DNA of 64,000 bases from assembly GCA_019614645.1 (NCBI GenBank), contig JABWDB010000001.1, forward strand, positions 16,223,501-16,287,500. The letters run 5' to 3'. The position numbers and the translations under genes were made by a program. Each line of letters begins with the position of its first letter. Position 1 is the stretch's first letter. Below the pieces are notes generated by a model that searched no databases, was not told the DNA's origin, and saw only the letters and a program-made list of their open reading frames with translations. Shown piece by piece: positions 1 to 13,064 of this stretch. This DNA comes from Stratiolaelaps scimitus. Lineage: Eukaryota; Arthropoda; Arachnida; Mesostigmata; Laelapidae.

Positions 1-700
1 GTCGCAAAGCAAGCCGCCCAAATTCGATCGTCGTCTAAATCGCGTCTGCAATCGGCCAATTAGCCCTTTACTAGCCGAAGAACGAGGTACTTGTGCAATT
101 TGAGCCTCATATCGTGTATTCGAATAGTAGCCGTAGTGTTGTTACTCGCAGCACATTTGAATTTCACAGCTATTCGTGGTCGTTGGTGCCCGTGGCTGGT
201 GTTGCATATCGCAGTGGGTATTAGCAGAGCTACGGGGCAAAGCCTGTTATCTCCAGCCGCGTTGGGTTAGCAGTCTAAACCAACTCCGAGAGGAGAAAAG
301 GTGAAATCCGATACAGTGGAGCCCGCTTCTCAGCCACCCATACACAGGGCGTGGGGGGAAAGTGCTAAGAGACGGTCGAGGCCTGATGATAAAGGCAGTC
401 AGCCCGTTCATAAATTGGATTAGATGTTCATTTGCAGTTTAAATCAGCGCCTCAGCCGAACCGCTACTGAGCACTATTGCTGCCACTGGCATTGACAGCA
501 GTCTTGTGGCCAAACGGCCAATTGTGTGTCGGCCGAGTGATGACGATGCGCACAAGCCCGCAATTTTACTACTGTCGGTGATACTAATTACCCCATCGTG
601 CTGAGTCAGCTCTACGTTCATCTGTCTTAGGCTACCTCTGCATTGGTAGGGCTTCACTGGTGTTCCCTCGAAGTCTGGACCCTGGACATCACCAAGCCGT
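1..700. other. Non-coding, nothing recognised
   Basis: Mixed-composition DNA with no open frame longer than about 70 codons, no splice-bounded segment that looks coding and no repeat. I see no feature here. Confidence 0.4.
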
Positions 701-3160
701 ATGAGGGAGGGCTTGCACAGTCTGCAAGCAGCAGCAGGAACCGCACTGGTGATACGACCACCTCGTGATCTTCAATTCTACCCCTGGTCGTTCAATGTGT
801 CTTTCTCTCTATGTGGCGCGTATCGTGTATGCATATGTGTGAGTATGTATCTTTGTCCTCATCTTCGATCTCTCTCTCTCTCTCAATTCTCGCGCTCTTC
901 TCGTGCTTTCTCGACGCGGCCGGGCAAAGCTATGCGACCTCGCGTGCTCTGCAGACCGCCCTGTGAGTGCCTGGGGGGGTTCGCAGTAGCATTCCTCGTT
1001 GCCTGCCCTTCAGGCTGCTCGCCTCTCTTCCTAGGGTTCACATCTTTAACACGCTCTTTCGTTCAATAGAAACAGCTATGCCGCGATATACCCAGGAAGA
1101 GAAGGAATGCTCTCTCTGTCTCCCCATCTCTCTTATTGCTCTCGCTGGCGATGCAATCGTGGAGAATGTTTCAGCCCGCATCCGTCCAGTGCGGATGGCG
1201 ACCCCCGACCTCCCTAGGTACCCTGAATGTATCGTGAAGCCATCTTGTGGTCCCATACGATGGTCGTCGCGGTGGCGCCGTTGGGACATTGCAGTTGTAG
1301 CGCAGAAGCGCATTCTCACCGGCGGCACGCACTCCTCACCTCATCCGCGCTCTCCTCCAACAGGAGATTGTCTAAGGTCCCCTCGTACCTCTGCAGGCTG
1401 TGAGCGGACAGGGAGGGCCGGTGGCGGGTCGGTCGGTGCAGCCGAGGCACGCTATGGCAAAAGCGCTGCGCCTTGGCCCAATAGTAAAGAAGACAGTGGG
1501 CATCTCGGGCTTTGCCTGCTGCTGGCATCTGCACCGGTGGTTGTGCCCAGTGGCTGAAGCGGCGCCGGCGGCTGCCGTTCCGGGATTAAATAAAAGATCA
1601 GCCAGAGGAAATCCCATCGCGGTTTTCCTATGCATTGTGTGTATGTGTGTGTGTGTGTGTGTTTGTGTGAGGGAGTGAATGTAGCGTACGGGGTGGAGGG
1701 ATTCGTCGTGCGAACGGCCTGTGCCCGTTTGAGCAGGTATCTGAACGGAGTCGCTAGGTTGTTGGAGGTATGCAAGCCGGCCGGCCGTCCATATCCCACA
1801 GTTTCTCTCCACCCCTGCTCGTCCGTAAGCTCGCTCTCGGCCTGCAGTGCAGTGTAGTTTAGGATGCTCCCTGCGCACTGCCAGATCCGACATCGGCCTG
1901 CCTGCCCTGTCGTCTGACTACAGGCGACTCAAACGGGGACCGACCCACTCAAAGCTGCACTGCTGTCACCCTATTCGCTACCTGTCCCATTCGCTACTCG
2001 CTACCTGCAGTCGGGCGGGCCAACAAGACTCGAGAAAAGGACGCAGGGACGGTGGCGGCGGCGGCGGCCCTCACCAAAGAGGAACAAGCAGCAAGAAGCC
2101 GCAATCTCGTCTTAGCACTCTACCAGTGGCTGGAGCGTCACTGAATCGTTCCCTGCTGTCCCCTGCCCGGCTCGATGCCCGTACTACAACTACTGCCTCT
2201 GCTCCCACCACCCCCGCTACGACTATTGCCTCTTTTCGGTTCGGAATCGCGCTCTCTCACTTCTCCCGGGAGACTGCCGACGAGCGGCGAATGGGAGTTT
2301 GCAGAGTGCCGTTGTGCGGGACAATGAGAGAACAGAGTAAGAATGCTGTGCGGCGGATAACTCAATGACGCCAGCCAGCCAGCATGCACCAACCTACCTG
2401 CACGCCTCTTTCACCTGGTGACGTCGCTCGCCGCTGTGGTAAGCGCTCGTTCTCCGGAAGACCTGCTTCTTTCCGGTGGGTAGAGAGGGGGGTGTGCGGG
2501 AACGCAGGGAATCAGAGGAAAAGCACTGGCTGGGCTAACTGGGTTTCCCGGCTATACCGCTGCCGGAACGCGACGCGGCCAGCCGGTAGTGTCGCGTCGC
2601 GCAGCGTGACGCCTAGCCTCCTTATTCGCCGCCTTTGGCAAACGGCGTCCTATCGAGTACAGCTCGTGCACATCTCTAGCCAACACAACAGCCGGCCAGC
2701 TCTGGTGTCTTCTTCTTCTTCTTCCTGTGCCACTGGCACTTTCCAGTATGCAGCACCTGCAGCAGCCTCGGGCTGTGCAAACTGCTTCTTGGTGGCACTC
2801 CAACAGCTATCGGACGGACACGGACTCCAGTAGTTCTGCCAGCGCCGGGCGTCGTCGTCGTCGTCCGCGAATGTTCGCATGCGGCTGCCGTGGCTGTCGC
2901 ATGGGAGGCGCCGCCAGTGGAGTCGCCAGCGCATACCTTGAGAGGAAGTCGGACGGAACCAACAGCGGAAATGGGCTGCAAGCCGTTGTTGGAAGCTCGA
3001 GTTCCTTCGACCGTTGCAAGACGAGAGACTGCGGCGGGGACAGTGCCTTGCGAGCGCAGTCGGTGGTGATCTCGAAAGGCAGGATTCCCACCATATTACA
3101 GCTGAAGTTGCGGGCCCAAACGAATCCGCAATGCCAAGAGAACTAGTGGCAGTTCGTCGC
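701..3160. other. GC-rich low-complexity island, no defensible gene
   Basis: This stretch is GC-rich and carries a GT tract (1636-1669), a TTC tract (about 2708-2724) and a GTC tract (about 2849-2863). Several frames stay open for 80-170 codons on both strands at once. That is expected of GC-rich trinucleotide-rich DNA and is not evidence of coding. No translated frame resembles a known domain. It could be promoter or 5' untranslated sequence of a gene with long introns. Confidence 0.4.
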
Positions 3161-4687
3161 AACAACGACGAACAAAGATATGCTTGTTGTTATTGCTGTC
3201 CCCTAACATAAGCAGACACTATACACCACGTGTAACAACCCTATCTCTAAATTTCGTTCCGGTGGTGTCTAGTCCGCTTTTGGACTTGAAAGGCCAAGAA
3301 GGATCATATGCTATGAGTATTTGTTACTTTTCGTGCTTAGCCTACCTGTTTATCTACTTACTGTTATTATTATTATTATAGTTAAATGCCTATTTTTGGC
3401 ATGTTCTCTGCTTCTCGACTACGATTGGGACAAGCGTCAACTATATATTTTTTGTTAGTTGGAGATAGGTCAACATCTACTTCATTAGAGAGATATTTGG
3501 TTGTCTTTTTACCTTCATCGCCGGTTCGTTTTTTGAACGTTAATTTACAGGAACCGCAAGTGACCCGATGACCACAAATCCCGCGTTAAAGCGTTTCCGG
3601 TTTCTAGAACAATCCGGAAGCAACTCGCTTATCGACATGCAAAACAATATTGGCCCGCTACGGGTCAAGTATCATATATACGGAAATCACCCAAAGCATA
3701 ATAAATTTTAGTGACACTAACAGCGGATGAAGTATTACACCAAAAAACCAAAAGACTGGTAACCGGACGAAGCTGTGTTCAGTAGGCAAGTAAATAAGCA
3801 GAAAAATACAAATTATAAACAGAATGCAATTTATATTAGTTGCATGTCAATACAATAATAAAAAATGCTTCAAATTTATCAGCAAGGGCTCATCAACAGG
3901 AGCACTGCTTTTTATTTGGGGGGGGGGGGGTATTGTCATGACAACACCGTAACCGCCTCCGCGTTCTGGAACTGTTGACGATGTTCAACAGCACCGCGGT
4001 ATCGCAGGGACACTGTTACAGAATACTTTCACACCTCGTTTCCTGTGGCTGTCACTAATACAAGCAAGCCGATATTGAGGTGTGCTCCGCTGTTAATGTA
4101 ATACTACGAACCGAGGCGGTTGCAAAAAAAAATAAAACAAACCAGTGCTCTATCGACAGCCGTCTTAACCGCCTAAGGGTGACATTTATCACCGCAAGCC
4201 ATATGCAAAACACCTCGGCGTTGCCTTACGTTGAGTCATTTAGGTCGAGGGCCGTCATTTCTGGAGAAGTCCCTGCCTCCAGCAAGTTCTGTCTGTAATA
4301 TTGCGCCTTAGATAATATCGTATTAACATATGGGGCATATTAACATTTGTCCCATCACCTTTCTCCCGTTATCCCGAATCCAGAGGTTCACCGCAGGCTC
4401 CCATCTCTCCCTTGGCCAGCTCTTTCCCAATGCGCACACCGCTACATCCAGGAGGGTATTAGATTTTCTTGCGCCGCGGCCTACATGGAGAGATTCTTCA
4501 ACCCTAGTACCGTATAAATATCCATCCGTTCATTTCTCTCCCTGTGAAATGTATATATCTTATAACATTATCCCTCCCTAATTAGTGCACCGAATTGCGC
4601 GTTTCTCAAACCCGGCCGCCCATGCTGTTTAGTATGAGCGAGCAGATTTCCCCCCTATCGCCACAGGTCTGCCAAGTGTGGCTTCAT

Positions 4688-4725
<38 letters not shown>

Positions 4726-5040
4726 GCTGGATGGCCCTCAATGCTACCGAACAGCTGAGTCTCAGGAAACGTATCCCACGAACGCCCGCCACGCAGATCC
4801 TTGTGGCTGGTGGAGGATACTTCTGTGCTTCACGACGACGGGGAGGAAGGAACGGACGAAGCAACGGACAGACAGACATATTGGGGCAATGGGAGCTCGG
4901 GGCTAACGAAGCGACTGCTAACTCCCATGTGCTGCAGTTGCGTATAATTTATGCAAAACCAGCTGTAGCGGATTGTGCCGACACGCTTCGGCCAGCGTCA
5001 TTGGGAGATAATCTTGCAATTTGCCTGTGGTTCCCTACCC
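3161..5040. other. AT-rich non-coding stretch with simple repeats
   Basis: No gene is seen. It holds a TTA tract at 3363-3380, an uninterrupted run of 13 G at 3918-3930, and a (TA)n tract at 4690-4723. Confidence 0.45.
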
Positions 5041-6360
5041 GCCCGACCGCGCCGCTCCGACAGAGTTCAGAGTGAGCAGAAGTGAGACTATAACAGACGT
5101 GAGGTTGGGAGGTTGACCTGCGGCAGTAGCAGAAACAGCAGCAGCAGCGGCGGCGACGGTGGGCGCCGCCATTTAAAGAGAGCTTCTGGGCGCGTTTGGC
5201 CCAGTCAAACTAAGGGATCCACCAACCTCATAAACGACTGCGGCGACCAGGAAAGACTCGGCAGTCAACTAACCAGCGAACTGGATGACCAAGTGGGATA
5301 CCAGCGGACGATCTGGCCCTCCTATGTATAATATGTCCAGAAGAGTGGAGCGGTTTGAAGGACGGCTAGATATTACGGCTCCATGGAAGCCATTCCTTGC
5401 GCACAAGTGCAGCATTTCACAAAGAATCGATCGCGAAATACAAACGAGCGGTATTCGACATAGTCGTCGGAGCTCACTCGAGATTGAAACGGGGCGAACG
5501 TCCGAGTAACCTACCTATTGTGCAAGGCATTGCGCCCTTGGCAAACTCTAAAAACGAACAGCTGAAACGTTGATCTGGTAGATGCTCCGTAGGGAAACTA
5601 TGGATATCTTTAAACTAGTCACTGCGTAAATGTTGTTCAACTAGCCCAAGTGACTATCAAAGCTCCAGTTGTGACAAAAAAACAAGGAATCTGCCCAAAA
5701 GTCGACCTCCCGTCCACGCGATTTACGCGCTTTGGAATCCTACAGTTTGTCAGCTAAATGTGGTTGCAGCTTTGGAAAACTGTCGATGAAATGTGCGCAC
5801 GCGGCACTTATTGTCGCTGCTGTAAAAGCTAGCCCCTGATAACACACCTGTTGCCCACTAGAACCAGAAATTCAGACTTGGTCATAGCCAAGTATCTCTG
5901 TCGTATGCTGCTCTGATATGGCCAGCTCCTTCTATGATTTAATTCGACAGCTGGAAATGATCGATACAAGACATTACGACAATTTAGTACACAAACTAGA
6001 GGGCATTTTGTCTGAAAACTGCCCCTTCCTGACTTTGTATTATACAGCCTAATGTCGTGTGCAAGCGAAATCGTGTCCATGCTATTCTGATTAGCACTCG
6101 TTGTATTTATAACGAATCGACACCTGGGCACGCGGTCGCTCCAACATCTGCTCGACATTTTCTTGCTTTATCATGTGCACATCTATATCATCTATGTTGT
6201 TTTCCCTTCCTGCAAGCTGGTCGGCCTGCACAACGCAGAATAATGTCTCAGCAGCCGAATCAGGTATTTATTGTGGTACGCTTCGCAGTGCCGTCTGTCG
6301 AGTCTCAACGCCAGCCATAAATATTTATAAGCAAGTCGATACAGGAGCAGAAGAGAGCGT

Positions 6361-6395
<35 letters not shown>

Positions 6396-7260
6396 GAGTA
6401 AACGAAGGAATCGATGACTAGAGGCATGTCTATGCCCAGCAAGCCTTGATCTATCAAGATCTATCTATGTAGGCTAGTAGTGTACACTGGGATAGACAGA
6501 CGTCAGTGCCTGTATATCATATTATATATATATATAGGAGCGGCAGGGGAATATATCTATATAGCTGCCGTCGGTACTCACAGCCCGTCAAGTGGCGGGC
6601 CACCGGTGGGGATGTTAGCAACGGCCGTGAGCGCAGCGCGGAGCTCAAACGGCGATCCATCCATCCCGCCGTTGAATCGACCGTTCGACCGCTGACTCGC
6701 TTTTTCCTGTAGTCGTTCTGCCTCTAAGTGTGCGTTGGTGTATGCATTATGTATTTGACAGATTTCTAGCAAGACGCGCGCACGTCATCATAGTGTAGTA
6801 CAATGTCAGCCTCGGGAGGTTGGCCATGTGAACGCTAACTTTTGCGTCCTCACGCGAGCGCCCACCTACAGGAGCATTAGTCCCATCGGCATTACAGTCA
6901 AACATAAAATGCCCCCATATATAATAGTTCCAAGGCGAGCTTGCAGGCATCTTACCAGTCATTAGGACTTCATCTACTCATCGCCACGATGGCCGCTTTG
7001 CTTTGGAGTGGCGCGATAACGGTGGAGATTCTTGGATTAGTGAATCGGTCGAATGCAGTCACATGCCAAACTGTCTTTCGTAGATAAATCGACGCTGCTG
7101 CTGCTGCTGCTGCTGTTATAATACAATCACATATCTCACCTTCTCTGGATAACGTCTGTAGGCGTGCGTATGCCAGACGACTCGGCTTATTGTACAGCCA
7201 GATGACTTACACATATACCCGCGTGTACGTATGTTAGAGTGGTACATAGAGTGGTACAAA
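5041..7260. other. Non-coding stretch with GA, TA and CTG tracts
   Basis: A short GC-rich patch at 5041-5510 is followed by mixed DNA. Simple repeats are (GA)n at 6360-6396, (TA)n at 6523-6536 and (CTG)n at 7093-7116. A 12-bp tandem duplication (agagtggtacat/agagtggtacaa) lies at about 7232-7258. No gene recognised. Confidence 0.4.
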
Positions 7261-9560
7261 CCATAAAAATTGTACCTGTCCAGTCCGGATCTGCTTCCTA
7301 CCGCCGTCGCCTCCGCTGCTGCTGCTGCTGGTGCTGCTGCCGGTGCTGCTGCCGGTGCTATCAGTCCAGTCCCGGCGACGACGAGGCCGTCATCGAGGAC
7401 TGAACGCAGACACGATGCCCCTGCTCCACGCCCTTACCATAATTCGATTAGAGAGAGAGAGAGAGAGGATAGCCGACGCGAGCGAATACTGCTGAGGCCA
7501 TCGCTGGAAGATATCTCTGTGTGCCTGTGCGTGCCACTCTCTGAACGTTTGTCTATATCTATTTAAGGCTGTTTATCTGCGAGCGTATGTTGGTGTGTGT
7601 GTGTGTGTGTGCGAGACAGATAGAATGTGTTGTTATGGGAATATCAGCGAAGAGTTTGGGTACGAAGAATGGAGATGTTGGTGAGATCAATATCGAAATA
7701 GATGTATCGTCTGTTCGACTGCAAGCCTCTTCGGCCTTCCACGGCCGCTACAGTGGCCGGCGGAGGCGGAGACGGCGGCCCTGGAGAATGACAGCAGCAC
7801 ACACCTTGTTTCTTGTTGCTGCTGCTGCACTTAGCAGGTGTGCAGGCAGAGTCTGCGTGTTATAGGGAACGTACGCAGGAGGATGCGTAATGTTAGCACT
7901 GGCACTGCGTGCGGCGGTCCGATTCGATGCACATGGCGCCGTGCTAGAAAGCATGGTAGTTGTGATAATGTTTCTACTGCTGCGGGTGATGACGGCTGTG
8001 ATGATGACATTGAGGGAATCGTATTGCTGGTCGCGGGCCTCCCTGCTGATCTTCTTTATCGCCAGCAGCATTGCATGCCGTTTGCGTCAAATCCCCCAGA
8101 CATCATAGCACAGCACCATCACCACCACCACACAACCCACTTCACCTATCCAGACCTACCTCGTAAGACATCCTTCTTATCCGGACATCCCTCCCGGACC
8201 CTCCTCGTCTCTTCGCCAACCTATCGGATTCCCAGCCGTTGGCCGATTCCTCGCCGACGGAAGGGATTCTTGATCCCAACCAGTACACTATTATAGCTCG
8301 TATCGCCACAATGCACCCAATACGCACACACCTGGTCTCTTCATCGCCGGTGCTGGATGGTGAAGCACCCACCATCAACACGGCATCAGCCAAAGGACCA
8401 CCCCCGCCTTTACCTCCCGCTATTCTTCATTTTCCCCACATGCGATATACTATTAGGTGCTACGAATAGTGAGCGTGCTGGTACGACTGGGAGCTGTGGG
8501 CACAATTCGTCCGGCCCCGAGATGGAAGGAAGGAAGGAATGGATGAAAGAAAGAAAGAACGACTCTATCCGCAGGTCACTCACTCGACTCATAAAGAAAA
8601 AGGAGCGGAGATTTCTCCGCCGAAAACGAGGTGGCTGGACCTGCGAGGCGCTGCTGCTTTTGCTCATTGCAGCAGGCGCAAGACCCTTCCGATGCTGACC
8701 GGTATCTATCGCACACCTCTTCCTTCTGGGATGATACCGATGATGGTTAGGTTTAGATGACGGTGGGCCTCGGGGACTGGACGACGCGAAGCGATGACTG
8801 TCCAGCAGCAATCCTCTCCGCTTGTCCAGACGTCTAGCATCTAAGCATCTCGGGTAGAAGAGACACGGGATGAGACCGAGAGGAGATGATAGTCTCCCAG
8901 CCTTCACCGTCTGTTGGGTACATACGAACTCGCATCGTTCCTCTGAGGAGTGAGTGTCTCGCGAAGATATACTGCGGACCTCAGCTGCGCCGCCCTTTCA
9001 CCAAATACACAGCCAGCGTGCAGCACACGGCCGGCTAGACACACGGAGAGACGCTCCCATGGAGCGACGGGCAGGCATCTCTCTATGGAAAGAGCAGAAG
9101 CCGCCGAGAAGGGGGGCACGAGAAGCGGCCGTTGGTCCTGCCAGGAGCTAATCGCTTTATTGAGTGGTGGTGGTAGCGGCGGTGGCCGTAGTAGCCGTGG
9201 TAGTAGTATTCGCTGAGTGTCCAGTGCGGTGGTGGCTGCAGCCCGGCTACGGCAGCTCAGTTGCTCTCACGTCTCTTTCTCGTTCTCTGTAGTGGCAGTA
9301 ACGCAATCCGATGCGGCCAGCAGGAGTCGAAGACACGACAGCACGAAGAAGAATGCCAAGGGAAAGTCAGAGAGCAGACGGAGACGCGCGAGCTATGAGA
9401 GAAGGCAGCCGCTGATGATTTCTGATGTGGTGATTCCCTCTCAATGACGAAGTGACAGAGGCCCGACTCCCGCCAGCGCCGCAGGCTGGCTACTCGCTGT
9501 CCAGTTGAAGTCAGTCTCTTGAAGGGACCCGCAGACTCTGTGATGACTAGTCAATGCTCA
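7261..9560. other. GC-rich low-complexity island
   Basis: GCTGCTG/GGTGCTGCC repeats at about 7308-7357, (GA)n at 7450-7468 and (GT)n at 7592-7611. Open frames of up to 165 codons occur in several frames together and show only low-complexity composition. No domain is recognised. Confidence 0.4.
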
Positions 9561-11569
9561 CCTCAGGGACTGGGAAAGGTTGTGAGGTACGTCTGTCTGG
9601 TTTGGAGTTGAGCAACATACCCAGGCGCCTCTCTACCCTGCGCGCGGCTCCGGCAATCGATAGAAGGCATCCAATGTCGGGGGCATTCATCTATAAGTCA
9701 TAAAGACTGTAGCCAGCGAAATATGAGCAAGAGAATCGAAGGACTTTAAACATACTGGTCGAGTGATACAGCGGGGGCAGTGACTGTGCTACGAAGAAGA
9801 GAGAGAACGAGTATATTATAATTGTTATTGATGAATTGTCGAGGAAAAGTTCGTATACGAATTGATATCATGATGGGTGAGACGGCTCGACGGGTTAAGC
9901 AATTCGTTTATCTAGCCGGTTAAAAGCAGTTGATGCTTAGGAATGACTACAGTAGATGTCTTCATTTTAATCAGACCACGCCTGTCAATTGGTTTGTACG
10001 TGCATTTGAGAGGTGTTTCATTTTCCGAATGATCGATCTAAACACGCGTTTTTAAGTGGACGATTGAACGTTTTCGACAGATACATACAGATTCAGACAA
10101 GACTGTATACTGGAAAGATATATCTAAATATTGAATCTGATTGTAGGCATATTACAACGATACGTCTGTCTTGTCATCGGAACAGTTACGCAGATATTAC
10201 CAAACTTCCGTTTACGTTTTAGTTAACTCCCCGAACTACAGTTACCCAGAAATATTACCAAAGACGGTCGTACGCGTTTGTCATGGGAGTTACGTAGCGA
10301 ATTTCTTCCAACCTTGGTCAAAACGAGATCGCAACGATATCAGGCAGAATTTAATCAACCCTCTGCGCTTCTTAGCAATGCAGTTTGCAATACAGTGCAA
10401 TACATATCAATGCGATCGATATAATTAGGTTATATGCTATCGATTCATATATATATATATATATATATAAATCGGTCGCGGCTTCCTCTAGCAAAAAGAA
10501 TAATAGCAATAATATAAATATGAGCAAGGCGGTTGCAGGTAAGGAGTTAATCACCTATGACCTGCATACATGTGCCACCATGGACACAGATGCACGTGCA
10601 GTCGGGTGCGCGGGGCACGGATATCTCCACTTAATGAGCGACCAACTAGTCGGAGAGACGGACCTCTTATACTCTCGTATACTGTGTCTACTATGGCCAG
10701 GCGACCTGCTGGCTAGCTCGTCTGGTCATCATCAGCCGTCATGCGGGAAAACCATCTATATACAAATACCTTTATCGTAGCTTTGCTGTCAGCCTCCATT
10801 GACTGTGTCCTGGATTGCTAAGATATTGGGTGGCAGGTAGCCGGTGGTCGTCTGGCCACTTGCCTAGACATCACGCAGGACCGGCCATCCACCGTATGAA
10901 GGACAGACCAAATCAAGCAGGATCACAGGCTCGCTCACAGACGTCTCATACAGCGCCATAGATGGTGTAGATCTGGTGAGGTATATGAAACGGACGTGAA
11001 CTAGCAATTGGCCAGGAAGCTTTCTTTAACCGAGCAACTACGCTCTCACGTAGTCCGACGCCGTATAAATTATACAGCTTACGTTATTATACACTGCGTT
11101 TTCCGACGGCCATCGCGAAATCGGCCGACAACATGCTGCATGTAATGTTCAATGAGATCGGCTAACGAAGCAATGTCTGCCGCGAATGAAAACAAAATGG
11201 GCTTTTTGTATGGACGACAATCACAGGCTGAACGTCTAATCCATGATGCTCGAGGATGGAGAGCCGCATTAAATATAGAATATTTAGAGGTGGCTACGCA
11301 TTAAAAGCACAGATAGGAACACAATAGTGTCGCTGAGACGAGTAAACGTTTTCTATTATTATTATTATCATTATTATTATTATTGTTATGACTGTCATAC
11401 CTAGGCGGACTAGGCAAGAGAGTGGTTGGTGGTAGTTGTACCAAGGAGGTGTGTTAAAGTTTGTATTGTGGACACAGATGGAGGTTGTCTACAAGTAAAC
11501 GGTGTTGGACTTGATCATGAAATGGCTAAACGGGAAAAGTTGACAATGAGTTAGTTGGTTTATTTGAAC
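9561..11569. other. AT-rich non-coding stretch upstream of the LINE
   Basis: Holds a diverged direct repeat (10182-10205 and 10238-10263), (TA)n at 10447-10469 and (TTA)n at 11353-11385. The last 150 bases, rich in G and T, may include part of the LINE 5' untranslated region. I cannot place that boundary. Confidence 0.4.
10182..10263. repeat. Diverged 56-bp-spaced direct repeat
   Basis: The segment acagttacgcagatattacc at 10182 recurs at 10238 as acagttacccagaaatatta with one extra base and two or three changes. The copies start 56 bases apart. A still weaker third echo (gagttacgtagcga) follows near 10290. It looks like an old tandem duplication. Confidence 0.5.
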
Positions 11570-11590
11570 GAGAGTAGTGTAACTACTCTC
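11570..11590 (+). other. Perfect hairpin at the 5' side of the LINE
   Basis: GAGAGTAGT (11570-11578) and ACTACTCTC (11582-11590) form a nine-base stem around the loop gta. It sits about 130 bases before the ORF1 ATG, close to where the GC-rich element begins. It could be part of the 5' untranslated RNA structure or a chance palindrome. Confidence 0.4.
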
Positions 11591-11720
11591 CTCTCCTCTC
11601 CTTGGTTAGTCGTTGGTCGCGAACGACGAAGCTGCTGGCAGCCAGCTCTCTGAAAGTGTTTCCGTGTTTGAGTGTTTCCGTGTTAGCGTGTTTTCGTGTT
11701 CTGTGCTGGGTGGTGGGGTG

Positions 11721-13064
11721 ATGCCTCCGGACGACGTGACGAGGGTGCCGCCCTTGAAGAGGGCGAGGTCTGGAGCGGCCGACGAGGTCGCTGTCGTTGG
11801 GAATGACGACGCGAGGGAGAACGCTGCACCGTTCACGGAGCAGCGGACGAAGGACGCCAAGCGTCGCGCGGGCCGTGAGGCTCGCGCACTGGAAGCCCTC
11901 CGGGCAGGCCTCAACGCAAGGTCCCACGGACTATTCAAGGTGACCGTCCGTGGCAAGGCGGTCGGGGCCGGCGGGCCTTCCCCCGCCTTCGAGCAGGGCC
12001 AGATGCTCGCCCTTTTTAAGAGCGCGCATGAGGCTCTCCCGGGCTGCACCCCGGCTGGTGGCGCCGACGGGCTCATCATTTGGGCGCCGACCCTTGAGCT
12101 CGCCCGCAAGGCGTTGACGCTAACGACCCTCGGAGGCGTCCCTGTGACCGCTCATTGCTCGGCCCTCTCAAGCACCACGGCCCGCATCACGAACGTCTGC
12201 GCGGCTTTTACCGACGCCGAGATCCTGGCTGAACTCTCACCCCTCGGCGTCACTTCCGCCCGCCGCCTACCCGCCGCGCCCGGCCCGGCTCGTCGCTCGC
12301 CTCGGCCCGTCCTGCTCACCTTCAGCGGGCCGCCTCCTGCCTCGGTGTTCCTCGGCTACAGGTCCCATCCGGTCGTCCTGGAGCCTGACCGGCCACCACT
12401 CTGCTTCAACTGCTGCCGGTCGGGCCACATCGCGGCACGGTGCTCACTGCCTAGGGCCTGCAGCAACTGCGGTGAAGCCGGCCACCTCGCCGCCTCCTGC
12501 GCCCGTCCTGCCCGCTGCGTCAACTGCAAGGGTGCCCATCGCTCGGGCTCGCCGTCGTGCCCTCGGGCGGCCTACCTCCGCGAGCGTCAGCGGCTCGTGA
12601 CTGAGGCCAGGGTCCTCGAACAGGTGAAGGACACCTCACCCCTAGCGTCCATTATGCTCATCGAGGCCCCGGTGTCGACCCAGGCGCCAGCCCGCTCGTA
12701 CGCTGCGGCGGCTCGGGGTATTGTGGTCCCCTCCGACGGTGCTCAGGTCCCCATGGTCCTGCTGCCGAACCCGAGGGCGATCCCCGCCCCGTCGCGCCGC
12801 CCCGCCCCTCGTCGGCCTGCTCCTCGTCGGCCTGCCCCTTGTCGGCCCGCCCCTTGCCGGCTTGCCCCCCGTCGACCTGCCCCCCGTCGAGCCGCCCCTG
12901 GTCGACCTGCCCGCGCGGAGCCTCGGCGCCCCACGGCCGCGCCAGCGGTGCCAGGCATCGTCGCAGCCTTGAGGTCCCTCGCTGAGGTCTTGGCCCCTCT
13001 CCTCCAGCTTCAGCGTCAGCTCGCCCCCCTCCTAGCCGCTCTCAATCCCCCCCGTTCTTCATGA
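11721..13064 (+). CDS. LINE ORF1, gag-like zinc-knuckle protein
   Basis: This 447-residue protein is expected to bind the element RNA and form the ribonucleoprotein needed for retrotransposition. Three zinc knuckles follow a central region: two canonical CX2CX4HX4C (from Cys228 and Cys247) and a third of the form CX2CX3HX6C (Cys266 to Cys280). That trio is typical of ORF1 in the I, Jockey and R1 LINE groups. After the knuckles comes a stretch of tandem pentapeptides close to RRPAP (about 12787-12915), then a short C-terminal tail. The open frame reaches back to 11613, but the first ATG is at 11721, so I start there. The stop codon overlaps the ORF2 start by four bases (ATGA). No frameshift or internal stop is present. 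The group assignment is inferred from the knuckles and the preceding region; I recognised no exact family. Confidence 0.85.
   Translation: MPPDDVTRVPPLKRARSGAADEVAVVGNDDARENAAPFTEQRTKDAKRRAGREARALEALRAGLNARSHGLFKVTVRGKAVGAGGPSPAFEQGQMLALFKSAHEALPGCTPAGGADGLIIWAPTLELARKALTLTTLGGVPVTAHCSALSSTTARITNVCAAFTDAEILAELSPLGVTSARRLPAAPGPARRSPRPVLLTFSGPPPASVFLGYRSHPVVLEPDRPPLCFNCCRSGHIAARCSLPRACSNCGEAGHLAASCARPARCVNCKGAHRSGSPSCPRAAYLRERQRLVTEARVLEQVKDTSPLASIMLIEAPVSTQAPARSYAAAARGIVVPSDGAQVPMVLLPNPRAIPAPSRRPAPRRPAPRRPAPCRPAPCRLAPRRPAPRRAAPGRPARAEPRRPTAAPAVPGIVAALRSLAEVLAPLLQLQRQLAPLLAALNPPRSS

Noticed and set aside
701..3160. Many overlapping open frames of 80-170 codons
   Set aside because: They overlap on both strands in GC-rich DNA and none resembles a protein; best explained by few stop codons in GC-rich sequence.
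11400..11600. Insertion of the LINE at the R2 site of 28S rRNA or in a U2 snRNA gene
   Set aside because: Neither flank contains recognisable rRNA or U2 sequence.
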